13,160 bases of DNA from Clostridiaceae bacterium (GTDB taxonomy: Bacteria > Bacillota_A > Clostridia > Clostridiales > Clostridiaceae), in contig JAQSXU010000097.1 in the NCBI GenBank assembly GCA_029256485.1, positions 1 through 13,160 on the forward strand, in the 5' to 3' direction. A program made the position numbers and the translations under genes. Under the pieces are notes generated by a model. The model searched no databases and was not told the DNA's origin. It worked only from the letters and a program-made list of their open reading frames with translations. Positions within the stretch are counted from its first letter, which is position 1. Each line of letters opens with the position of its first letter. Positions 7,922 to 13,160 of this stretch are shown here, one piece after another.

Positions 7922-7951
7922 AGATAAAATAAAACTAGTTATTTTTATTCT
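7922..7951 (+). terminator. Weak candidate terminator after aroA
   Basis: A 30-nt imperfect palindrome centred on CTAG (11 of 15 positions pair) with a T-rich right arm. It has almost no G-C pairs, so its stability is doubtful. The rest of the 7913-8005 gap is AT-rich; I see no convincing -35/-10 pair for yteA there. Confidence 0.3.
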
Positions 7952-8005
7952 GTAACTTATATATAGCTTGTATTTTTACACTATATGTGAAAGGGGTTGT
8001 ATGTT

Positions 8006-8614
8006 ATGGAAAAAGAGCAATTACAGCATTTTAAAAATTTACTTATGTCTGAAAGAAAAAGGGTTAACAATTTATTAAATCTGATGAAAGAAAATGAGGT
8101 TATTAATTCCAATGAAGAATTAGCTTCTGAACTTTCCTTTTATGATAACCATCCTGGTGACAGTGCCACACAGCTGTTTGATAAGGAAAAAGGATTGGCT
8201 TTGAAGGCTAATGAAGTATCTATTCTTAAAAAGATTGATGAATCATTACATAATATTGAGGATGGAAGCTATGGCACATGTAAAAGATGCGGTGTGGATA
8301 TACCAAGGGAAAGATTGGAGTTTATTCCCTATACAGAATTCTGCGTTCATTGTCAAAACGAAATGAATACAAGGCCTCTTGAAAGGCACGATAGACCTGT
8401 AGAAGAAGATGTGCTTGGAATACCTTTTGGCTCAGGTTATAATGATTATAAAGATGATGCTGTAGAATTTGATGCAGAGGATAGCTATGATGCTGTTGAT
8501 CAGTTTAATAAAATAGAAAATGTAGAAGAATATTACGATGATGATACGGAGGAAGATGTAGATCCTTTGGAAAAGATAAGTAATGCTCAATACAGGCATC
8601 AATTACCGGATTAA
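8006..8614 (+). CDS. yteA: TraR/DksA family C4 zinc-finger protein, YteA-like
   Basis: 202 residues. An N-terminal helical region (about 1-85) leads to a C4 zinc finger CKRC-x17-CVHC (C92, C95, C113, C116), followed by a long, very acidic tail (about 150-190, rich in D, E and Y) and a short basic end. This is the layout of the YteA subgroup of DksA/TraR proteins, which are annotated as stress or sporulation associated. By analogy it may bind RNA polymerase through the secondary channel, but the DksA coiled-coil tip residues cannot be confidently placed, so that role is inference. ATG 8006 has AAGGGG at 7991-7996; an upstream in-frame TTG (7997) overlaps the site and an out-of-frame ATG lies at 8001. 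It precedes lspA by 28 nt. Confidence 0.88.
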   Translation: MEKEQLQHFKNLLMSERKRVNNLLNLMKENEVINSNEELASELSFYDNHPGDSATQLFDKEKGLALKANEVSILKKIDESLHNIEDGSYGTCKRCGVDIPRERLEFIPYTEFCVHCQNEMNTRPLERHDRPVEEDVLGIPFGSGYNDYKDDAVEFDAEDSYDAVDQFNKIENVEEYYDDDTEEDVDPLEKISNAQYRHQLPD

Positions 8615-8642
8615 TTTATTTATAGGCGGTGGGGGGATTAAA

Positions 8643-9113
8643 ATGATTATATTAATTATTGTGCTGGGATTATTTTTTGATAGAATATCAAAACTGTGGG
8701 CTTTGAAGGCCTTATTCCCAGATAAAGAAATAGTTATTATTAAAAATATTTTTAGTTTTGAATATCTAGAAAACAGGGGTGCGGCTTTTGGAATCTTTCA
8801 AAATAAGCAGATTTTTTTAGCAATAATAACAATTATTGTGGCAGCAGCTATGATATTTTATCTATTTAAATATAAGCCTAAATCAGTATTATTAAAGATT
8901 AGTTTATCAATGATAATAAGCGGAGCACTGGGAAATTTATTTGACAGAATAGCATATAAATATGTGGTGGATTTTATACTATGGCACTATAAGGGTGTGT
9001 ACTATTTTCCAACCTTTAATGTGGCTGACATGTTAGTTACATGCGGAACTGTACTGCTGGCAATATATTTAATAATAACTCCGGAAGATAAGCTTCTGAA
9101 AAAGGAAGAGTAA
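8643..9113 (+). CDS. lspA: Lipoprotein signal peptidase (SPase II)
   Basis: 156 residues, four predicted membrane segments (about 1-12, 56-75, 82-100, 130-147). An aspartic membrane protease that removes signal peptides from prolipoproteins after lipidation of the +1 Cys. The family boxes are intact: FFDRISK near the N-terminus, ENRGAAFGIF (43-52), SGALGNLFDRI (93-103), VVDFI with catalytic D110, and FNVADM with catalytic D129. ATG 8643 has the G-rich ribosome binding site GGTGGGGGG (8629-8637); upstream in-frame codons would add a hydrophilic N-terminus absent from the family. The stop is one base before the rluD start, an arrangement shared by many Firmicutes. Confidence 0.96.
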   Translation: MIILIIVLGLFFDRISKLWALKALFPDKEIVIIKNIFSFEYLENRGAAFGIFQNKQIFLAIITIIVAAAMIFYLFKYKPKSVLLKISLSMIISGALGNLFDRIAYKYVVDFILWHYKGVYYFPTFNVADMLVTCGTVLLAIYLIITPEDKLLKKEE

Positions 9114-9114
9114 T

Positions 9115-10032
9115 ATGGAAATCATTAATTTTACAATAGAAGAGAGTCTCAATAACGTAAGACTGGATACAGCCTTATCAAAGCTTATAGAGGATAAATC
9201 CCGTTCTTTTTTTCAAAATTTAATTGAGGAAAACAATGTAACTGTTAACAATGCTGCTAAAAAGAGCAATCATAAATTAAAAACAGGAGATAAAGTTCAG
9301 GTAATTATCCCTGACCCGGTGAACTTAAAGGTAGAAGCTGAAGATATACCATTGGATATACTATATGAAGATAAGGATTTAATTGTTGTAAATAAACCTC
9401 AAGGCATGGTAGTTCATCCAGCTAATGGAAACCTCACAGGTACATTGGTTAATGCACTGCTTAATCACTGCAGTGACTTATCTGGAATAAATGGGGTTGT
9501 GAGGCCGGGAATAGTACATAGAATAGATAAGGATACTTCTGGAATTTTGGTTGTGGCAAAGAATGATTATTCTCATAATAAGTTAGCTGAACAGTTAAAA
9601 AATCACTCCATGACAAGAGAATACACTGCCTTAGTTGAAGGCATTATTCAAAAGGACAATGGAACTGTAGATGCTCCATTAGGAAGGCATCCAGTAGATA
9701 GATTAAAAATTGCAGTTTTAGAAGGCGGGAGAAGAGCCGTAACCCATTATAGTGTTCTGGAGAGATTTAATAAAAATACTTTAGTCTGCTGTAATTTAGA
9801 AACTGGAAGAACACATCAAATTAGAGTACACATGAGTTATATTGGACATCCATTAGTTGGAGATCCGGTATATGGATACAAAAAACAGCGATTTAACTTA
9901 AATGGTCAGCTTCTGCATGCCAGAAAGCTGGGATTTATTCATCCAACAACTGGAGAATATATGGAATTCAACAGCCATATTCCAGAGGAGTTTAAAAAAG
10001 TTATAAATATACTGCGAAATGAGTTGAAATAA
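9115..10032 (+). CDS. rluD: RluD/RluA family 23S rRNA pseudouridine synthase
   Basis: 305 residues. The N-terminal S4 domain (about 15-70, with RLDTALSKL, SRSFFQNLIEENNVTVN and LKTGDKVQV) is followed by the PsuI catalytic domain. Motif I is YEDKDLIVVNKPQGMVVHP, motif II is GIVHRIDKDTSGILVVAK with catalytic D138, and motif III is LETGRTHQIRVHM, followed by GHPLVGDPVYG. The enzyme isomerises specific uridines in large-subunit rRNA; the exact target (the helix 69 positions of RluD, or others) cannot be read from sequence. ATG 9115 has AAAGGAAG at 9101-9108 inside the lspA end. No terminator follows; the pyrR promoter -35 overlaps its last codons, so read-through into the pyr leader is possible. 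Confidence 0.94.
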   Translation: MEIINFTIEESLNNVRLDTALSKLIEDKSRSFFQNLIEENNVTVNNAAKKSNHKLKTGDKVQVIIPDPVNLKVEAEDIPLDILYEDKDLIVVNKPQGMVVHPANGNLTGTLVNALLNHCSDLSGINGVVRPGIVHRIDKDTSGILVVAKNDYSHNKLAEQLKNHSMTREYTALVEGIIQKDNGTVDAPLGRHPVDRLKIAVLEGGRRAVTHYSVLERFNKNTLVCCNLETGRTHQIRVHMSYIGHPLVGDPVYGYKKQRFNLNGQLLHARKLGFIHPTTGEYMEFNSHIPEEFKKVINILRNELK

Positions 10033-10052
10033 GTAGAACTTTATGATATTAT
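10024..10052 (+). promoter_or_regulatory. Sigma-A promoter for pyrR-uraA
   Basis: TTGAAA (10024-10029, five of six consensus), a 17-nt spacer and TATTAT (10047-10052, five of six). The -35 overlaps the last codons and stop of rluD. Predicted start near 10059, leaving about 60 nt before the PyrR-binding hairpin. Confidence 0.7.
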
Positions 10053-10118
10053 AATTACAGCAAAAGAAAAAAATATTGAAGAACAAATGAAAAAACATTG
10101 ATAAACTAAAGATTTTAA

Positions 10119-10147
10119 CCTTTAAATGATCCAGTGAGGTCGTAAGG
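10119..10147 (+). promoter_or_regulatory. PyrR-binding anti-antiterminator hairpin in the pyrR leader
   Basis: Lower stem CCTT (10119-10122) with AAGG (10144-10147); a bulge on the 5' side (10123-10125); upper stem ATGATC (10126-10131) with GGTCGT (10138-10143, two G-U pairs); hexaloop CAGTGA (10132-10137). The 5' bulge and the CNGNGA hexaloop are the recognised features of PyrR RNA targets. UMP-loaded PyrR would stabilise this form and allow the downstream terminator to fold. Confidence 0.88.
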
Positions 10148-10187
10148 CATAAGAGTAAACTGTCAATAGTGTGTATTTTACCGCCTT
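10144..10187 (+). promoter_or_regulatory. Antiterminator alternative of the pyrR attenuator
   Basis: AAGGC (10144-10148) pairs with GCCTT (10183-10187), extendable by two G-U pairs. GTAAA (10155-10159) pairs with TTTAC (10177-10181), with ACT/AGT inside. It shares bases with both the PyrR-binding hairpin (AAGG) and the left arm of the terminator, so the folds are mutually exclusive, as expected for this attenuator class. Confidence 0.7.
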
Positions 10188-10210
10188 GTCTCATGGACAA
10201 GGCGGTTTTT
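10181..10210 (+). terminator. Intrinsic terminator (attenuator) upstream of pyrR
   Basis: CCGCCTTGTC (10181-10190) and GACAAGGCGG (10196-10205) form a perfect 10-bp GC-rich stem with a 5-nt loop, followed by TTTTT (10206-10210). The G-C content is striking against the AT-rich surroundings. It ends 56 nt before the pyrR start codon. Confidence 0.92.
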
Positions 10211-10251
10211 AATTTATTGAATTAAATCATTATATTTAAAGCATAATGTAA

Positions 10252-10803
<552 letters not shown>

Positions 10804-10833
10804 CTTTTAAAATAGTCCAGCGAGACTAAAAAG
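10804..10833 (+). promoter_or_regulatory. Second PyrR-binding hairpin, overlapping the uraA ribosome binding site
   Basis: Begins directly after the pyrR stop. Lower stem CTTTT (10804-10808) with AAAAG (10829-10833); a purine bulge AAAA (10809-10812) on the 5' side; perfect upper stem TAGTC (10813-10817) with GACTA (10824-10828); hexaloop CAGCGA (10818-10823), which fits CNGNGA. The lower stem takes the first three bases of the Shine-Dalgarno AAGGAGG (10831-10837). No terminator hairpin lies between it and ATG 10846, so this looks like a translational rather than attenuation site. Confidence 0.75.
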
Positions 10834-10845
10834 GAGGAAATATTA

Positions 10846-12123
10846 ATGAAAAATTTTGTAGACGTAGAAGAAAAATTACCCTTATTAAAAACAATACCTT
10901 TAAGCTTGCAGCACTTATTTGCCATGGTTGGTGCCACCATATTGGTTCCAATTATTACAGGTATGAGTCCATCAATTGCATTATTTTGCAGCGGAATTGG
11001 AACACTTCTTTATATAATTTGCACTAAAGGTAAACTGCCTGCATATATAGGCTCATCCTTTGCTTTCATAGGACCAATGCTGGTAGCTTCTAAAAATTAT
11101 GGGGCTCCTGCAATGCTTTCTGGAGTAATTGCAGCTGGTATGGTATATATAATTGTAGCAGGAATTATAAAATTATTTGGAATAGGCTGGTTAAACAAGG
11201 CTTTACCCCCAGCAGTTGTAGGTGCTATAGTAATTGTTATAGGTTTAGGATTAGCAGTAACAGCAGTAAATTGGGCTGGATTGAATTTCAGTTATACAGC
11301 AGATGCTTTAAAAGATGTTCCTAGATGGGCATGGATAACAGTATCTATGGTTACACTAGCAGTTGGAGTTATTGGAAGCATGTATTTTAAAGGATTTTTA
11401 GGTGTAATTCCAATACTTATATCAATGATAGTTGGATATATAACAGCTTTAGCACTTGGTGTAGTTCCTAACTCTGCTTTAGAGGCAATAAAGAGTGCTC
11501 AGCTATTAAGATTACCGCCATTTGTAACTCCTAGGTTCAATTGGAATGCAATAATGTTAATGGCGCCGGTTTCCTTTGTAACAATTGCAGAACATATTGG
11601 TCATGTATATGTTACTAACAACGTGTGCGGAAGAGATTTTACAAAAGACCCAGGTCTTCACAGATCCATATTAGGTGACGGAGTTGCAACCATTACAGCA
11701 GGTTTCTTTGGAGGCCCTCCAAATACAACCTATGGCGAAAATATCGGAGTTATGGCAATAACAAAAGTTTATAGTGTATGGGTTATAGGAGTAGCAGCAG
11801 TAATTGCAATAATTCTATCTTTCATCGGACCAATTGCAGTTATAATTGAGAATATGCCGCTTCCTGTAATGGGTGGAGTAAGTATTCTACTGTTCGGTAT
11901 AATAGCTTCCTCTGGATTTAGAATATTTGTAGAAGATAAAATAGATTTTTCAAAGAAAAAGAACTTGCTGATTACTTCAGTTATAATTGTGTTAGGTATA
12001 GGCGGAGCCAGCCTTAAGTTTACAATGAACGGTGCAGATGTTGAAATAGCAGGCGTTGCTCTTGCAACTTTGGTAGGAATAGTACTTAACTTAATATTAC
12101 CTGAAAAAAGCGCAACAGAATAA
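10846..12123 (+). CDS. uraA: Uracil permease, NCS2 family (UraA/PyrP)
   Basis: 425 residues with about 14 hydrophobic segments, normal for nucleobase:cation symporter-2 proteins; proton-coupled uracil uptake across the cytoplasmic membrane. Diagnostic sites: LQHLFAMVGATILVPI (20-36), PAYIGSSFAFIGP (65-77), the substrate-site motif TIAEHIGHVYVTNNV with E249 (matching E. coli UraA E241), and the TM10 motif NTTYGENIG with E298 (matching E290), followed by ITKVYS. These and the pyrR linkage favour uracil over xanthine or purines. AAGGAGG at 10831-10837 precedes ATG 10846. Predicted control is twofold: the PyrR attenuator upstream of pyrR, and the PyrR-type hairpin that touches its ribosome binding site. 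A terminator overlaps the stop codon. Confidence 0.95.
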   Translation: MKNFVDVEEKLPLLKTIPLSLQHLFAMVGATILVPIITGMSPSIALFCSGIGTLLYIICTKGKLPAYIGSSFAFIGPMLVASKNYGAPAMLSGVIAAGMVYIIVAGIIKLFGIGWLNKALPPAVVGAIVIVIGLGLAVTAVNWAGLNFSYTADALKDVPRWAWITVSMVTLAVGVIGSMYFKGFLGVIPILISMIVGYITALALGVVPNSALEAIKSAQLLRLPPFVTPRFNWNAIMLMAPVSFVTIAEHIGHVYVTNNVCGRDFTKDPGLHRSILGDGVATITAGFFGGPPNTTYGENIGVMAITKVYSVWVIGVAAVIAIILSFIGPIAVIIENMPLPVMGGVSILLFGIIASSGFRIFVEDKIDFSKKKNLLITSVIIVLGIGGASLKFTMNGADVEIAGVALATLVGIVLNLILPEKSATE

Positions 12124-12146
12124 AGCTGCTGTGCAGCAGCTTTATT
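12119..12146 (+). terminator. Terminator hairpin at the end of uraA
   Basis: AATAAAGCTGCT (12119-12130) and AGCAGCTTTATT (12135-12146) form a perfect 12-bp stem with a GTGC loop. It includes the uraA stop codon; the T-rich part lies inside the stem, so it could act in either direction. Its right arm overlaps the start of the repeated element copy 1. Confidence 0.7.
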
Positions 12147-12260
12147 AAATAACAAATATCAGAGAACAAAGAATAAATAAGGTGGATTTTCGGCTTAGGC
12201 CGAAAATCTTCTATTTAAATGGAGTTGTAAAATTAATTTTACAACTCCATTTTCTATGTT
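12136..12260 (+). repeat. Structured intergenic element, copy 1
   Basis: Direct repeat of 12955-13087. The first 35 nt (from GCAGCTTTATTAAATAACAA to the ACAAAG block) match with a single change. A short AT-rich linker follows (7 nt shorter here), then GGTGG and a perfect 10-bp hairpin with loop TTAG (12185-12194 with 12199-12208), a 7-nt spacer, a 36-nt perfect hairpin (12217-12252), and TATGTT. No reading frame of note. It follows uraA and faces the end of the minus-strand gene. I do not recognise it as any known riboswitch or IS end. Confidence 0.8.
12217..12255 (+). terminator. Hairpin C of element copy 1, probable intrinsic terminator
   Basis: 16-bp perfect stem (12217-12232 with 12237-12252), loop TTAA, followed by T-rich TCT. 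It lies between convergent genes. See copy 2 (13043-13082) for a stem of the same geometry but different sequence. Confidence 0.65.
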
Positions 12261-12282
12261 TGCAACCAGGGTAAAATTATTA

Positions 12283-12307
12283 GTGCCTAGAACCACGAGG
12301 CGCTTTT
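12283..12307. other. Small GC-rich hairpin of unknown role
   Basis: GTGCCT (12283-12288) pairs with AGGCGC (12298-12303, one G-T), loop of 9, followed by TTTT. It lies in the 12261-12350 gap, which contains no gene and otherwise shows only AT-rich sequence. The stem is short; it may be a remnant or a weak terminator. Confidence 0.3.
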
Positions 12308-12350
12308 ATACAATAGTGTTGATTTTTTTGGAAAGTACTTTTTAAAATAA

Positions 12351-12830
12351 TTACTCTATCTCCACTCTGAAAATAGTTGCTGAATTATGCATATCTGCAT
12401 CCCAAAATGCCATGACATTAAATATATACTCTCCCTTTTTATTTGGAAGAGTTAAAATATATTCTTTCCCTTCTTTTATAACATTATATTCCTTATGATT
12501 ATAATAAACATTTAATACTTCGGTTACTTTTACATTTAAAGGATTTTTAGGAATCAATATATGAACTGTATCACCAGGATTAGCATTAAATTTTGGTGTT
12601 TTTTGCCCTACAGTATAATCTCCTTCAGTTATATAACTACTTCCACCATTTTTGGGTATCCAGTTATGATCAGCAAGTGATGTTTGAACGGTATATCCAT
12701 TGTATCTTATAATAGTTGTCGGACATTCTGAAGGTATTTTAGCTGATAGACGAGTGAATAAATAATAACTGGCAAATAGAAAAAAGATACAAAATATAAT
12801 TGTTTTTTTAGTTATATATCTTTTATTCAT
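12351..12830 (-). CDS. Small membrane-anchored or secreted protein, function unknown
   Basis: 159 residues, the only convincing minus-strand gene. I do not recognise the family. A basic N-terminus (MNKRYITKK) precedes one hydrophobic segment (about 10-27), which could be a signal anchor or an uncleaved signal peptide; the extracellular part is about 130 residues. That part alternates polar and hydrophobic residues and ends in GEYIFNVMAFWDADMHNSATIFRVEIE, a pattern like the last strands of an Ig-like beta sandwich (inference from pattern only). Cysteines: one in the membrane segment and one at 36; no lipobox, so probably not an LspA substrate. AGGGAG precedes the ATG on the minus strand, and TATAAT at 12894-12899 (complement) is a possible -10. 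It is flanked on both sides by the repeated element, in opposite orientation to every other gene here. Confidence 0.8.
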   Translation of the reverse strand: MNKRYITKKTIIFCIFFLFASYYLFTRLSAKIPSECPTTIIRYNGYTVQTSLADHNWIPKNGGSSYITEGDYTVGQKTPKFNANPGDTVHILIPKNPLNVKVTEVLNVYYNHKEYNVIKEGKEYILTLPNKKGEYIFNVMAFWDADMHNSATIFRVEIE

Positions 12831-12905
12831 ATTGATCTCCCTTTTAATTAAATGCTGCCTTATGATAAGTAATTATTTTCAATTGACTAATAAATTATAA
12901 CGAAC

Positions 12906-12935
12906 TTGCAGGATAATTATAACATCAATTACAAT
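12906..12935 (+). promoter_or_regulatory. Weak candidate promoter reading into element copy 2
   Basis: TTGCAG (12906-12911), 18-nt spacer, TACAAT (12930-12935). If real, transcription starts near 12942 and crosses element copy 2 towards the gene at 13121. The -35 matches consensus poorly. Confidence 0.25.
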
Positions 12936-12954
12936 AATATGTATATAAGCATTT

Positions 12955-13087
12955 GCAGCTTTATTAAATAACAAATATTAGAGAACAAAGATCGAATAAC
13001 CTATAAGGTGGGTTTTCCGCTTAGGCCGAAAATCTACAATTTATAAGATGATATAAAACTTGTTTTATATCATCTTATTTTTATGTT
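12955..13087 (+). repeat. Structured intergenic element, copy 2
   Basis: Same orientation and order of parts as copy 1: conserved 35-nt block, linker (with 7 extra nt), hairpin B (13011-13020 with 13025-13034, loop TTAG, one C-C mismatch and one G-T), 7-nt spacer, 36-nt hairpin C (13043-13078) and TATGTT. A degenerate hairpin (ATAAGC at 12945-12950 with GCTTTAT at 12958-12964) sits where copy 1 has the uraA terminator. It ends 33 nt before the flavodoxin-like gene and lies wholly upstream of it. Confidence 0.8.
13043..13082 (+). terminator. Hairpin C of element copy 2, intrinsic terminator upstream of the flavodoxin-like gene
   Basis: Perfect 16-bp stem (13043-13058 with 13063-13078), loop CTTG, followed by TTTT (13079-13082). 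It is well formed and placed in the leader region of the next gene; alternatively it stops upstream read-through. Confidence 0.75.
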
Positions 13088-13120
13088 ATTATAATGACAT
13101 AAGTAAAATGGAGGCTTAAA

Positions 13121-13160
13121 ATGATGAATAAGAAAAAGGCCATTGTGGTGTATTTTTCAC
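13121..13160 (+). CDS. Flavodoxin-like protein, N-terminus only
   Basis: Cut by the right edge after 13 codons: MMNKKKAIVVYFS. The basic start followed by a hydrophobic first beta strand ending in Y-F-S is the usual opening of flavodoxin-fold proteins, where S-x-T-G-N-T (the FMN phosphate loop) would follow; that loop is outside the window, so the call is tentative. TGGAGG at 13109-13114 precedes ATG 13121 (a second ATG follows immediately). A TATAAT lies at 13090-13095 without a clear -35, between the terminator of element copy 2 and the start codon, so the gene may be transcribed from there independently of the element. Confidence 0.55.
   Translation, partial: MMNKKKAIVVYFS

Noticed and set aside
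10090..10105. Alternative pyrR promoter TTGAAG (10076-10081) with GATAAA (10100-10105)
   Set aside because: Weaker match and longer spacing than TTGAAA-17-TATTAT at 10024-10052, though it cannot be excluded.
12124..12260. A third PyrR attenuator after uraA, as in Bacillus subtilis pyrP-pyrB
   Set aside because: No CNGNGA hexaloop hairpin is present and no pyr gene follows; the hairpins there belong to the uraA terminator and the repeated element.
12351..12830. Minus-strand exported protein as a lipoprotein substrate of LspA
   Set aside because: No lipobox: the cysteine at residue 14 is within the membrane segment without an L-x-x-C context, and the next cysteine (36) is past it.
12136..13087. 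IS200/IS605-type ends or a CRISPR pair
   Set aside because: No transposase, only two copies, spacing of 819 bp with a gene between, and no short regular repeats. Hairpins alone are not enough to call an IS end.

Overview
The window looks like chromosomal core DNA from a low-GC Gram-positive, most likely Clostridium sensu stricto or a close relative. It is strongly AT-rich, has AGGAGG-type ribosome binding sites, and carries the sbp-DUF881-yggS-sepF-yggT-ylmH-divIVA division cluster, a yteA-type zinc-finger protein, and the lspA-rluD-pyrR-uraA order. This is inference from gene content; no rRNA or tRNA gene is present to confirm it. No gene-free stretch exceeds 300 bases.

Layout. (1) 2-814: the end of a small basic membrane protein gene (sbp) and a DUF881 protein, closed by a strong terminator. 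(2) 889-3917: a promoter, an unusual ~100-bp near-palindrome in the leader, then yggS, sepF, yggT, ylmH and divIVA, all on + and tightly packed, closed by a terminator. These genes serve PLP homeostasis and septum assembly or cell-pole organisation. (3) 3919-7951: an extended -10 promoter and aroB, mtnN, aroF, aroA. Three of the genes make shikimate-pathway enzymes (DAHP synthase, dehydroquinate synthase, EPSP synthase). A 5'-methylthioadenosine/SAH nucleosidase gene is embedded among them. (4) 8006-10032: yteA, lspA and rluD. (5) 10024-12146: the pyrimidine unit. A promoter leads into a PyrR-controlled attenuator, pyrR and the uracil permease uraA. A second PyrR-type binding hairpin lies between pyrR and uraA. 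It has no terminator, and its lower stem pairs with the start of the uraA Shine-Dalgarno region, which suggests translational control by PyrR. (6) 12136-13160: a divergent accessory stretch with two diverged direct copies (819 bp apart) of a structured intergenic element. They flank a minus-strand gene for a small membrane-anchored exported protein of unknown function. The last bases begin a flavodoxin-like gene.

The most notable non-coding signals are: the duplicated element, whose terminal hairpins keep 16 perfect base pairs and a 4-nt loop in both copies through six two-sided compensatory differences; the putative PyrR-RNA translational switch on uraA; and the large nested inverted repeat between the yggS promoter and its ribosome binding site. 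The coding genes are otherwise full-length members of known families, with no frameshift, insertion sequence, CRISPR array or tRNA seen.
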